This document shows positions 25,163 through 33,154 of a stretch of DNA of 64,000 nt, piece by piece; position 1 is the first letter of the stretch; each line of letters begins with the position of its first letter. The position numbers and the translations under genes were made by a program. The stretch is from Qipengyuania sphaerica (GTDB lineage Bacteria > Pseudomonadota > Alphaproteobacteria > Sphingomonadales > Sphingomonadaceae), in contig NZ_JAIGNR010000003.1 in assembly GCF_019711595.1 (NCBI RefSeq), forward strand, positions 124,001-188,000. Reading direction: 5' to 3'. A model generated the notes under the pieces. That model made no database searches, was not told the origin of the DNA, and worked only from the letters and a program-made list of their open reading frames with translations.

Positions 25163-25954
25163 ATGTCCCGTTTGTTCATCTTCGGTCTCGGCTACACGGC
25201 AGGACGTTTTGCGCAAGAGATGCGTGCGCGCGGCTGGCAGGTCGATGCGACCGGAAGCGCGGGGAATGTAGATTTTTCCGACCGCGATGCAGTGGCCCGC
25301 GCGCTTGGTGTGGCGAGCCATGTGCTGTCCTCGGTCCCGCCCGACCGCGAGAGCGGGCTCGATCCGGTCCTGAGCACGTTCCGCGAGGTCATGGGCGAGG
25401 CGTGGTACGGCTATCTGTCGTCGACCGGCGTCTATGGCGATGCGGGCGGGGCATGGGTCGACGAGAGTTCAGCCACCGGCGAAGGACGGCGTACGGCGCG
25501 CAGCGAGGCCGATGCCCTGTGGCTGCGGTTGGGAGCAAGGGTCTTCCGCCTACCCGGCATCTACGGGCCGGGCCGGAGTATCTTCGAGCGGCTGGAAGCG
25601 GGCAAGGCGCATCGGATCGACCTGCCCGGTCAGGTCTTCAGCCGCATGCATGTCGACGATATCGTGGGCGGACTGGTCGCGGCCATCGAGAGCCACGCTC
25701 CGGAGGGGGCCTACAATCTCGCCGACGACCTGCCGACAAGCCAGAATGCCGTCGTCGAAGAGGCTGCTCGCTTGCTGGGAATCGACCCGCCGCCACTGCA
25801 AACGCTCGAAGAGGCCGACCTGTCGCCCATGGCGCGCGGTTTCTATGCCGAGAACAGGCGCGTGGCGAATGGCAAGGCCAAGCGCGTGCTTGGCTGGGAG
25901 CCGCGCTATCCGACCTATCGCGAAGGGCTCGCCGCGATCAGGGCTCGGGCGTAG
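25163..25954 (+). CDS. NAD(P)-dependent epimerase/dehydratase-like protein (YeeZ type)
   Basis: 263 aa extended short-chain dehydrogenase-like protein. Nucleotide-binding FGLGYTAGRFA (7-17), the STGVYGD stretch, RLPGIYGPGRS and MHVDDIV match the NAD-dependent epimerase fold. The classical catalytic YxxxK is not apparent, as is usual for the YeeZ group, so it may bind a dinucleotide without being an epimerase. Begins 42 bases from the divergent pepN start; its 3' end overlaps the DMT gene by 17 bases. Confidence 0.82.
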   Translation: MSRLFIFGLGYTAGRFAQEMRARGWQVDATGSAGNVDFSDRDAVARALGVASHVLSSVPPDRESGLDPVLSTFREVMGEAWYGYLSSTGVYGDAGGAWVDESSATGEGRRTARSEADALWLRLGARVFRLPGIYGPGRSIFERLEAGKAHRIDLPGQVFSRMHVDDIVGGLVAAIESHAPEGAYNLADDLPTSQNAVVEEAARLLGIDPPPLQTLEEADLSPMARGFYAENRRVANGKAKRVLGWEPRYPTYREGLAAIRARA

Positions 25955-26882
25955 AGCGCCTTGGCGGAGGGGCCGCCCGCCCGCGCATGGCGACGACCAT
26001 GCCGATCAGCGTGATTGCCGCTCCCGCTGCCGGGAGCGGCCCCCAGACGAAACCTTCGAACAGCGTCGAAAGGACCATCGCCACGATGGGGACGATGACC
26101 GAACTGTAAGCGGCCTGCCCGGCCCCGACCTTGCGCACCAGCCCGTAATAAAGCGGGAAGGTGATCACCGATCCCGCCAGGCCGAGATAGAGGATACCGA
26201 GCGAATAGCCGGGCCGTGTATCGAACTGCGGCGGCCCTTGGGTGGCAAAAGCGAACACGGCGTTGAGCAGGACGCCGGTCACCATGGACCATGCGAGCAG
26301 GGTCAGCAGCGGCTGGCGTTTCGCTCCCTCCATCGCCTGCACGATATTGGCGGCGCTTGCAGCGAGGATGCCGCCGACGGTCAATCCGGCTCCGGTCAGC
26401 ACTTCGGCGAGAGTGGCGGGCGAAGCGCGGTATTCCTGCGCGAAAAGCATCGCCACGCCGACCGCCGCAATGCTCGACCCGATTACGAATGCCCCGGTGA
26501 TCCTCTGCCCGAGCACGACCTTGCCAAGTATCGCATTGGGCACCACCAGCAGGGCGAACATCACTGCGACGAGGCCGGAAGTGATGAACTTCTCCGCATT
26601 GTAGACGAAGCTGAAATTGAGGCAGAACTGGAACAGGCCGAGCGCTAGTGCCCAGCGCCAGCCCTCGCGCGGCAGCCCCAGTGGCTCGCCGCGAAATCTC
26701 GCCAGCGCGAACATGCCGAGCGCTGCTACGATGAATCGCCAGGTGATCGACCAGCTTGCCGGAACGGTAGAGATCTGGTCGCGGATGACCAGCCAGGTTC
26801 CACCCCAGATCACGCTCACCAGCAGGAAAGCGGCAAGGTTTTTGGGTGCAAGCAGGCTTTCACCGCCGGATTGCGCGGTCAT
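25938..26882 (-). CDS. EamA-family (DMT) transporter
   Basis: 314 aa, ten hydrophobic segments in two EamA repeats; VSVIWGGTWLVIRDQ at the N-terminus and GLVRKVGAGQAAYSSVIVPIVAMVLS in the second repeat are typical of RhaT/YdcZ-like drug/metabolite exporters. Substrate unknown; small metabolites or amino acids are exported by relatives. The start overlaps the threonine aldolase stop by 4 bases, so the pair may be functionally linked (amino-acid export is a guess only). Confidence 0.9.
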   Translation of the reverse strand: MTAQSGGESLLAPKNLAAFLLVSVIWGGTWLVIRDQISTVPASWSITWRFIVAALGMFALARFRGEPLGLPREGWRWALALGLFQFCLNFSFVYNAEKFITSGLVAVMFALLVVPNAILGKVVLGQRITGAFVIGSSIAAVGVAMLFAQEYRASPATLAEVLTGAGLTVGGILAASAANIVQAMEGAKRQPLLTLLAWSMVTGVLLNAVFAFATQGPPQFDTRPGYSLGILYLGLAGSVITFPLYYGLVRKVGAGQAAYSSVIVPIVAMVLSTLFEGFVWGPLPAAGAAITLIGMVVAMRGRAAPPPRRSTPEP

Positions 26883-27874
26883 AGGTCAGCCACGGCCTTC
26901 GCCAGAGCGCGCGCATCTTTCTCTCGCGTGTTCCATGCCGTGACGAAGCGCGCTGCATCGCTGCCCCAGTCGTAGAACCCGAAACCCCGGGAGCGCAGCG
27001 TCTCGCGCTCGGCTGCCGTGCATCGCACGAAAAGCTCGTTGGCCTCGACCGGGTGCATCAGCCGCTCGCCGCAAGCGCCAGCGATCTCGGCTGCGGCAGC
27101 ATTGGCCGCGCGCGCATTCGCGAGCCAGAGATCGCCGTCGAGCATGGCGTGGATCTGGGCGGCGAGATAGCGCCCCTTGCTCTGCAAATGACCAGCCCGC
27201 TTGCGGCGATAGCGCGCGACGTCGGCCAGCGCCTCGTCGAAGAAGACGATCGCCTCTGCGCTCATCGCGCCGTTCTTGACGAAGCCGAAACTCAGCGCGT
27301 CGACCGGCCCCGCCACATCACTCGCCGGGAGGTCGAGGAACGCCGCGGCATTGCCGAACCGCGCACCGTCCATATGCAGGCCCAGCCCGCGCTCATCGGC
27401 CAGAGCGCGAATAGCTGCCAGTTCCTCGGGCCGGTACGCTCTCCCGTATTCACTCGCCTGGGTGATCGAGATCGCGAAGGGCTGGACCTGGTGTACATCG
27501 TCGCGGATCGGATCGACGACCTCGCGGATGCCATCCGGATCTAGCTTTGCCCCCTCGCCCTTTCCCAGCAGCAGTTTCGCCCCGTGCAGGTAGAAACCCG
27601 GCGCGCCGCATTCGTCCATCTCGATATGCGCTTCCTCGTGGCAGACCACCCCTCCATGCGGCGGAACCATGGTGGCGAGCGCGAGGCAATTGGCCGCCGT
27701 CCCCGTTGCCACCCACAGTACCGCAGATTCGCGTCCGAACAGCGCGGTCATCTTCTCGTCGAGTGACGCGCTTAAGCTGTCGCCGTCATAGGGCGCATCG
27801 GCTTCGTCGGCAGCGCGCATGGCGTCCCACACCTCGGGATGGACGCTGGCGGCATTGTCGGAAAGGAACTGCAT
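26879..27874 (-). CDS. low-specificity threonine aldolase / beta-eliminating lyase
   Basis: 331 aa fold-type I PLP enzyme. LSDNAASVHPEVWDAM at the N-terminus, VATGTAANCLAL, HMDGARFGNA (D169) and the PLP-lysine region SFGFVKNGAM (K200). Cleaves threonine or other beta-hydroxy amino acids to glycine and an aldehyde. The start at 27874 gives the family N-terminus; the 34 extra codons of open frame upstream are improbable. Upstream partner of the DMT exporter. Confidence 0.9.
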   Translation of the reverse strand: MQFLSDNAASVHPEVWDAMRAADEADAPYDGDSLSASLDEKMTALFGRESAVLWVATGTAANCLALATMVPPHGGVVCHEEAHIEMDECGAPGFYLHGAKLLLGKGEGAKLDPDGIREVVDPIRDDVHQVQPFAISITQASEYGRAYRPEELAAIRALADERGLGLHMDGARFGNAAAFLDLPASDVAGPVDALSFGFVKNGAMSAEAIVFFDEALADVARYRRKRAGHLQSKGRYLAAQIHAMLDGDLWLANARAANAAAAEIAGACGERLMHPVEANELFVRCTAAERETLRSRGFGFYDWGSDAARFVTAWNTREKDARALAKAVADL

Positions 27875-27928
27875 CGGAACGCCTCTAGCCACCTGCGCGT
27901 TGGAATAACAGCAAGGAAAGAAAAGAAC

Positions 27929-28225
27929 ATGGGCACCGCAGAACTTGAAATAGAACGACGCGATCGCGTCACTCACGGCGACTATATTGCAAAATTGGAT
28001 GATAGCGACAGCGCGGCCAAATTAAGCTGGACCGATCGCGCCGGCGTCCGCCATGCAGAACATACCTTCGTCCCCCCCGAACATCGCGGCAAGGGGATTG
28101 CCGAACAACTGGTGAAGGCACTCGTCAGCGATGCGCGAAAGCAGGGCTTCAAGATCTCGCCCGACTGCTCCTATGTCGACACTTATTTCCGTCGCCACAA
28201 GGATCTGGGCGACCTGCGCGCCTAG
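27929..28225 (+). CDS. small GNAT-like acetyltransferase (YidJ/YjdJ type)
   Basis: 98 aa single-domain protein of the short GNAT group (COG2388-like). RGKGIAEQL (53-61) is the acetyl-CoA-binding loop, followed by SDARKQGFKISPDCSYVDTYF. Start at ATG 27929 with AAGGA upstream; the frame is open earlier but in antisense of the aldolase start. Substrate unknown. It ends overlapping the PH-domain gene by 4 bases on the other strand. Confidence 0.85.
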   Translation: MGTAELEIERRDRVTHGDYIAKLDDSDSAAKLSWTDRAGVRHAEHTFVPPEHRGKGIAEQLVKALVSDARKQGFKISPDCSYVDTYFRRHKDLGDLRA

Positions 28226-29745
28226 GCAGCAACCGCACACTTCATTTCCAGCAGTTCGGAAAAATCCGTGCCCGCAATGCTGTCGAGTATGGCATCGCGC
28301 CAGCGACGCGCCTCTGCGAGCGGCATGCCATGAACCCTGAGCTTCCCGCCCGCGAGACCCAAATGCAGGCTTGCATATCCCCGGTAGCGCGCGATGGGGC
28401 CCTGAGCGATTTCAACCGACTGCAGCTTCACCCGCGAGGCAATCGCGAGGCTCGGTGAGAACCAGCCGTGGCGCGAATAGAGCTGGCGCTCGCCCAGCGC
28501 GCGATAGTCGTGTCGCCAACGCCAGAACTGCTCGGCAAGGGTGTATAGCAGGCCGAAGAAAGGCGCGAGCCACAACCACGGACTTCCGACAATCGCGACC
28601 AATATCGTAACGGGCAGAAGGACAAGCGAGGCGAGCACTGCCTTGTCCACCCGATATCGCTTCGTTGCGCGCGCCCACTTCGCATCGATGGGCGGCAACT
28701 CGAAACCGGTCACGCCGATTACGGGCTCGATCTCATCCATCTGGCCAAACGGCACCGCATCATGGTTCGCCCCGCCGCTGTCGCTCGCAAGGCTGATGAT
28801 CTTGAGCGAATGCCAGCCGAAGTGACGGCGCAGGAAACCGGTGTTGAGCCGGAGGGCCTGTACCCGGTGCAGCGGCATGACGAGGTCGGTACGCGTCAGC
28901 AGCCCGCGGCGACGACGCAGGCCCTTGGCGGTGCGTTCGAGCCGGAAGTCCCATTCGCGCAATGCGGTGCGTACAAGGCCGGTAGCGACACCGAGAACCG
29001 TGAGGCCCGCCACCGCAATGACGAGGCCCGCGAATTGCGCGAGCGGACCAAGACCTGCGAGCCATTGTCCCGGACCTGCAAGACGCTGCTCCCATTCGTC
29101 GAGGTCCCAAAGCTCGAATGGAAGCAGGAATTCGAACTGCTGGGCAAGGCCGCCGATAACTGCGACGACGGCGAGCGAAAATTCGAACAGGCCGAAGGTG
29201 AAGACGCGCCGCGGTCCCATCGCAAAAAGGACATCGGCCTCTTCGGGAGGAACGATCTCTCCCTCGGCTGCCACCTCCGAGACACCTTCGCGCCGGTTGC
29301 GCACCAGTTCGCGCAACCGCTCGCCCTCGGCTTCGGAGAGATAGGTCAGCGAGAGGTCGTCCTTACCACCCGCGCCGGTCTCGAACTTGACCTCGACCAG
29401 CCCGAACAGGCGCGGCATGAGCTTCTGCTCGAGGCTCACGTCCTGGATGCGCTCGTAAGGTACGGAACGGGCTGCGCGCGACAATACGCCGCTTTCCACG
29501 CGGATATCGGCCGCCCCCACCGTGTAGGTAAGTTTGGTCCACTGCAGGTAGGCGATCACGACGTTGAAGATGATCAGCGCGGCAATGAAGGGCGCTGCCC
29601 AGATCAGCTTGCCCATGTCGCCATCGTCGAAAATCGTCACCGATGCGATGCCAAGCGGGATCACGAGCTGCGCGAGCATCATCACCGCGCGCACGATGAA
29701 GCCCTTGGGATCGGTCCGCCGTCCCTGCGGCTGCAAATCGCTCAT
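28222..29745 (-). CDS. large bacterial PH-domain membrane protein (YdbT-like)
   Basis: 507 aa with several hydrophobic segments (about 20-60, 185-275 and 385-435) and repeated bPH_2-type domains (LTYTVGAADIRVESGVLSR, VPYERIQDVSLEQ, then LRRRRGLLTRTDLVMPLHRVQALRL, then ALGERQLYSRHGWFSPS). This matches the YdbS-YdbT pair of Bacillus, where they contribute to resistance to some antimicrobials; the molecular role is unclear. ATG 29745 overlaps the stop of the small partner gene by 4 bases (ATGA). Confidence 0.9.
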   Translation of the reverse strand: MSDLQPQGRRTDPKGFIVRAVMMLAQLVIPLGIASVTIFDDGDMGKLIWAAPFIAALIIFNVVIAYLQWTKLTYTVGAADIRVESGVLSRAARSVPYERIQDVSLEQKLMPRLFGLVEVKFETGAGGKDDLSLTYLSEAEGERLRELVRNRREGVSEVAAEGEIVPPEEADVLFAMGPRRVFTFGLFEFSLAVVAVIGGLAQQFEFLLPFELWDLDEWEQRLAGPGQWLAGLGPLAQFAGLVIAVAGLTVLGVATGLVRTALREWDFRLERTAKGLRRRRGLLTRTDLVMPLHRVQALRLNTGFLRRHFGWHSLKIISLASDSGGANHDAVPFGQMDEIEPVIGVTGFELPPIDAKWARATKRYRVDKAVLASLVLLPVTILVAIVGSPWLWLAPFFGLLYTLAEQFWRWRHDYRALGERQLYSRHGWFSPSLAIASRVKLQSVEIAQGPIARYRGYASLHLGLAGGKLRVHGMPLAEARRWRDAILDSIAGTDFSELLEMKCAVAA

Positions 29746-30209
29746 TGCGTGTCGCGCCGGATGGCCGCGCGGATGCCTTCGCGCATGGCTAGTGCATCCT
29801 CGTGCGCAAGGCCGGGGAGCGAGACGGAAGCATTGTGCGAGCCGGCCGTGTGAACCGTCAGCGTCGCAAGGCCATAGGCGCGCTCGAGCGGGCCCTGGTC
29901 GACATCGATATGCTGCACGCGCCCGAACGGCACGACCGTGTCCGAATGGAACAGCACACCGCGCACCACGCGCAGGCGCTCTTCGGCGAGCGAATAGCCG
30001 CGCGTCGCATAACGCCGCATCGGCAGGTATATGACGAGATAGGCGACCACCAGCAGAACCGGCAGCCACACCACACCGGTCCAGCCTGGGATGGCGATTT
30101 CGGCAATCGTCGCGGCGACCAGCAGCACGGCGGCAACGACGCCAGCGCTCACCCGCATCATTGTTTTGTAGCGCGGGTCGAGCTGGGTAAGGGTGTCGCT
30201 TTCGTCCAT
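29742..30209 (-). CDS. small bacterial PH-domain membrane protein (YdbS-like)
   Basis: 155 aa, two membrane helices (about 22-62) then one bPH_2 domain (RGYSLAEERLRVVRGVLFH, VVPFGRVQHIDVDQGPLERA). First gene of the pair with the 507-aa PH protein, coupled by an ATGA overlap, in the usual small-then-large order. Starts 31 bases after the acyl-CoA dehydrogenase stop, so it may be in one transcript with that gene. Confidence 0.9.
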   Translation of the reverse strand: MDESDTLTQLDPRYKTMMRVSAGVVAAVLLVAATIAEIAIPGWTGVVWLPVLLVVAYLVIYLPMRRYATRGYSLAEERLRVVRGVLFHSDTVVPFGRVQHIDVDQGPLERAYGLATLTVHTAGSHNASVSLPGLAHEDALAMREGIRAAIRRDTQ

Positions 30210-30240
30210 ACTGCCTTACCTATGCAATACGGCGTGCGCG

Positions 30241-31410
30241 TCAACGCCTTTGATCGAACCGCCGCCCGACGATGGCAGCTGCGATATTGGTCTTCTGCAC
30301 ATCGGTGGTCCCGCCCGCGATGCCCCAGGCAAAGCCGTCGCGTACGCGCTGCTCCATGCCGTATTCCTTGTGATAGCCGTAGCCGCCCATCACCTGCATC
30401 CCGTTGGCGGTTACCGAGCGAACGATCTCGTTGGCAAAGCACTTGGCGGTCGAGCTTTCATAAACACTCGGCAGGCCGTCCGCATTGTGCTCGGCATTGG
30501 CGGCGGCGCGGTAGATAAGCAGCCGCGCCGCCTCGACCTGCATCGCCATTTCAGCAAGTCGCATCTGCACCGCCTGGAAATCGACGATCGGCTTGCCGAA
30601 GGCCGTGCGCTCCTGGACATAGTCGGTCGCCTGTTCGAGCGCGGCGGCAGCAAGGCCGAGCGACTGGGTCGCGTTACCGCAGCGCTCCAGCCCGAAGGCG
30701 CTCATCAGCTTGCCGAAGCCGCCAGCGGGAACGATCAGGTTCTCGCGCGGCACCTTCACGCCCTCGAACGTAATGTCGCGCGTCTCGATTCCGCGGAAAC
30801 CCATCAGCTGTTCGCGCTGGCCGAAGGAGACGCCCTCCATCTCCTTGTCGACCAGTAGCGCGCCAAGCCCCTTCGCCCCCGGCGCATCGGTCAGACGCGT
30901 GTATACGACATAGTACCGCGCGTGCCCTGCGCCCGAGGTCCAGCGCTTGTTCCCGTCGAGGATGAAATGGTCGCCCTCCTCGCGGGCTCGGGTGGAAAGA
31001 TCGGTAAGTGCCGTCCCCGCATCGGGCTCGGACATCGAGACTGCCACGGTCGCCTCGCCGCTCACGACCTGAGGGATGATCCGCGATTTCAATGCGGCCG
31101 AACCGAATCGCTCGATCGTGCGTGCAGGCCCGACCAGCGCCTCGAAGATCGGGAAGGCAACGGCATTGGAGATCATCGCAAACTGTTCGAGCACCAGCAG
31201 CGCCTCGAGATGGCCGAGCCCCAGCCCGCCATATTCCTCGGGAAGGTTCACCCCGAGGAACCCCATCTCACCATATCGCCGCACCATGTCGGCGGGCACG
31301 GAGAAGTCCTTCTCCTCCATCTCGCGCGCCAAGTCAGGCAATTCCTTGCGCGCAAATGTGCGCGCCGCGTCCTGAAGCTCGCGCTGTTGGTCGGTAAGGC
31401 GGAAATCCAT
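30241..31410 (-). CDS. acyl-CoA dehydrogenase
   Basis: 389 aa flavoprotein that oxidises acyl-CoA and hands electrons to ETF (etfBA lie 14 kb away). FAD/substrate segments SMSEPDAGTAL and RWTSGAG, then IERFG, RTAFGKPIVDFQAVQMRLAEM, QVMGGYGYHKEYGMEQRVRD (catalytic glutamate probably in KEYG) and GGTTDVQ. MDFRLTDQQRELQ is the classic N-terminus, so the start at 31410 is firm despite a longer open frame. The chain-length specificity cannot be told. Its ribosome-binding site lies in a hairpin touching the start codon. Confidence 0.93.
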   Translation of the reverse strand: MDFRLTDQQRELQDAARTFARKELPDLAREMEEKDFSVPADMVRRYGEMGFLGVNLPEEYGGLGLGHLEALLVLEQFAMISNAVAFPIFEALVGPARTIERFGSAALKSRIIPQVVSGEATVAVSMSEPDAGTALTDLSTRAREEGDHFILDGNKRWTSGAGHARYYVVYTRLTDAPGAKGLGALLVDKEMEGVSFGQREQLMGFRGIETRDITFEGVKVPRENLIVPAGGFGKLMSAFGLERCGNATQSLGLAAAALEQATDYVQERTAFGKPIVDFQAVQMRLAEMAMQVEAARLLIYRAAANAEHNADGLPSVYESSTAKCFANEIVRSVTANGMQVMGGYGYHKEYGMEQRVRDGFAWGIAGGTTDVQKTNIAAAIVGRRFDQRR

Positions 31411-31432
31411 CGTTCTCTCCCTTGAGAGAACG
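31411..31432 (-). promoter_or_regulatory. perfect hairpin holding the Shine-Dalgarno of acyl-CoA dehydrogenase
   Basis: 9-bp inverted repeat (31411-31419 with 31424-31432) with a 4-base centre. On the mRNA the sequence AAGGGAGAG (31423-31415) lies in the loop and 3' arm, and the ATG follows immediately. It could hide the ribosome site or be an operator. Confidence 0.6.
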
Positions 31433-31466
31433 AGTGCCGTGACGGGTGGCCTGGTGCAACCCAAAA

Positions 31467-31597
31467 CCGGGCCGGCGGAGGCCCGGCAAGGGCGACCGTC
31501 CGCCCGCAGGCGCTCGACGCGCCAGCGTCGAAACAGCGCCGAGGACGCGCCGACGGAGGTCGGCGCGAAAAACCAGGATTCATTTTCGAAGAAAATG
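31467..31597 (-). repeat. array of four hairpins after tRNA-Thr
   Basis: Perfect arms: 31467-31473/31480-31486; 31514-31520/31525-31531 (with outer GGCGCT 31509-31514 and AGCGCC 31535-31540); 31546-31554/31559-31567 (GGAG centre); 31581-31587/31591-31597, the last overlapping the tRNA CCA end. A T5 run on the minus strand separates the fourth from the third. Looks like a dispersed palindromic element rather than a gene. Confidence 0.55.
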
Positions 31598-31670
31598 GTG
31601 CTGCTGGGGAGGATTGAACTCCCGGCCTCACCCTTACCAAGGGTGCGCTCTACCACTGAGCTACAGCAGC
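31596..31670 (-). tRNA. tRNA-Thr (anticodon GGU)
   Basis: Acceptor arm starts GCTGCTG on the minus strand; D-arm TAGCTCAGTGGTAGAGC; anticodon loop TTGGTAA (GGT); T-arm GGGAGTTCAATCC. Discriminator A; CCA encoded at 31596-31598. Confidence 0.97.
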
Positions 31671-31785
31671 ACATGCCGCCCGTCGGAAAACGCCGATGGG
31701 GTGGAGGCGCGCGCTATTGGCAGACGCGGCGGATAAGTCAACCTTCGCTTGCTCTCCGGCAGCATTTTCGCAAAAGGATTGCGTC

Positions 31786-31929
31786 ATGAACAGCGCAGAC
31801 GAAAAAATGACCCGCGAGGAACGCCTCGCCGCGAAACTTCGCGAGAACCTGCGCCGTCGCAAGTCCCAGAGCCGCGAAATGCGCGAATCGGGCGACGACG
31901 GGGTTTCCAAGCCGCAAACAGGCCGCTAA
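31786..31929 (+). CDS. small conserved sphingomonad protein, unknown function
   Basis: 47 aa from ATG 31786 with AAAGGA nine bases upstream. MTREERLAAKLRENLRRRK and QSREMRESG form a charged, probably helical, basic-acidic repeat. I recall short proteins with this MTREERLAAKLRENLRRRK core in sphingomonads. It lies between tRNA-Thr and gpmA on the plus strand. Function unknown; nucleic-acid binding is conceivable from composition only. Confidence 0.75.
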   Translation: MNSADEKMTREERLAAKLRENLRRRKSQSREMRESGDDGVSKPQTGR

Positions 31930-31962
31930 CGCGCAGTGCTCCTAGGCAAAACTGGAGCGCGC

Positions 31963-32649
31963 ATGTCCAAGCTAATCCTCGTCCGCCACGGCCAGAGCGA
32001 GTGGAACCTCGCCAACCGTTTCACCGGCTGGTGGGACGTCGATCTCACTGAAAAGGGCGAAGAGGAGGCGCGCGAGGCCGGACGGCTGATGAAAGCCAAG
32101 GGCGTGCTGCCCACCACCGCCTTTACCAGTGTCCAGAAGCGGGCGATCAAGACCATGAACATCGCGCTCGAAGAATGCGACCGGTTGTGGATTCCGGTGA
32201 CGCGCGACTGGCACCTGAACGAGCGTCACTACGGCGGCCTTACCGGTCTCAACAAGCAGGAAACCCGCGACAGGCACGGCGACGAGCAGGTGCATATCTG
32301 GCGCCGCAGCTTCGACGTGCCGCCACCCGAGCTTGAAGCGGGGAGCGAGTTCGACCTCTCGGACGACCCGCGCTACGCCGGGATCGACGTACCGAAGACC
32401 GAGAGCCTGAAGCTGACCATCGAGCGTGTGCTGCCCTATTGGGAAGCGGAAATCCTGCCCCTGCTCGGCAAGGGCGAGACGGTGATCATCTCGGCCCACG
32501 GCAATTCGCTACGCGCACTGGTGAAGCACCTGTCGAAGATTTCTGACGACGAGATCACCGGCCTCGAAATCCCGACCGGCCAGCCGATCGTCTACGACTT
32601 CGACGGCACCACGCCCACGGGCGAACGGTATTATCTGAAGGACGCATGA
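31963..32649 (+). CDS. gpmA: 2,3-bisphosphoglycerate-dependent phosphoglycerate mutase
   Basis: 228 aa. Phosphohistidine motif [10 protein letters not shown] (H9), [12 protein letters not shown], the RRSFDVPPP loop and [15 protein letters not shown]. Converts 3- to 2-phosphoglycerate in glycolysis and gluconeogenesis. ATG 31963 has GGAG six bases upstream; the 9-codon upstream extension is rejected. It heads a plus-strand run leading into purEK. Confidence 0.96.
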   Translation: MSKLILVRHGQSEWNLANRFTGWWDVDLTEKGEEEAREAGRLMKAKGVLPTTAFTSVQKRAIKTMNIALEECDRLWIPVTRDWHLNERHYGGLTGLNKQETRDRHGDEQVHIWRRSFDVPPPELEAGSEFDLSDDPRYAGIDVPKTESLKLTIERVLPYWEAEILPLLGKGETVIISAHGNSLRALVKHLSKISDDEITGLEIPTGQPIVYDFDGTTPTGERYYLKDA

Positions 32650-32650
32650 G

Positions 32651-33154
32651 ATGAGCCAGGGGGAGGCCCAAAAGAAGGCTGCGGTTGCAATCGTCATGGG
32701 GAGCCAGTCGGACTGGTCGACCATGAAGTGCGCCGCCGAGGTGCTCGAGGAACTGGGCGTGGCAAGCGATGTGCGCATCGTCTCCGCACACCGCACGCCC
32801 GACCGGATGTATGATTTCGCCAAGTCCGCGGAGAGCGAGGGCTTCCACGTCATCATCGCGGGCGCAGGCGGGGCAGCGCATCTTCCCGGCATGATCGCCG
32901 CGCTGACGCATATTCCCGTGCTTGGCGTTCCCGTGAGATCGAAGGCTCTTTCCGGACAGGACAGCCTGCTTTCCATCGTGCAGATGCCTGCGGGTGTGCC
33001 GGTGGGCACGCTCGCCATCGGAGAGGCGGGGGCGACCAATGCGGGCCTGCTGGCCGCCGCGATCCTCGCCAATGGCGACGAGACGCTGGCCGGTCGGCTC
33101 AAGGACTGGCGCCAGTCGCGCACCGATGCGGTCACCGAGAGGCCCGAAGACTGA
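32651..33154 (+). CDS. purE: N5-carboxyaminoimidazole ribonucleotide mutase
   Basis: 167 aa. The PurE class I signature [10 protein letters not shown] (19-28), [21 protein letters not shown], and [22 protein letters not shown]. Converts N5-CAIR to CAIR in de novo purine synthesis. Starts one base after the gpmA stop and shares one base with purK (TGATG), so translation is coupled. Confidence 0.97.
   Translation: MSQGEAQKKAAVAIVMGSQSDWSTMKCAAEVLEELGVASDVRIVSAHRTPDRMYDFAKSAESEGFHVIIAGAGGAAHLPGMIAALTHIPVLGVPVRSKALSGQDSLLSIVQMPAGVPVGTLAIGEAGATNAGLLAAAILANGDETLAGRLKDWRQSRTDAVTERPED

Noticed and set aside
31467-31597. CRISPR or tandem direct repeat
   Set aside because: The elements are different inverted repeats with unequal sequences and spacing, not identical direct repeats with spacers.
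30241-31674. Longer form of acyl-CoA dehydrogenase starting inside tRNA-Thr
   Set aside because: The extra residues come from translating the hairpin array and the tRNA; the start at 31410 gives the standard N-terminus.
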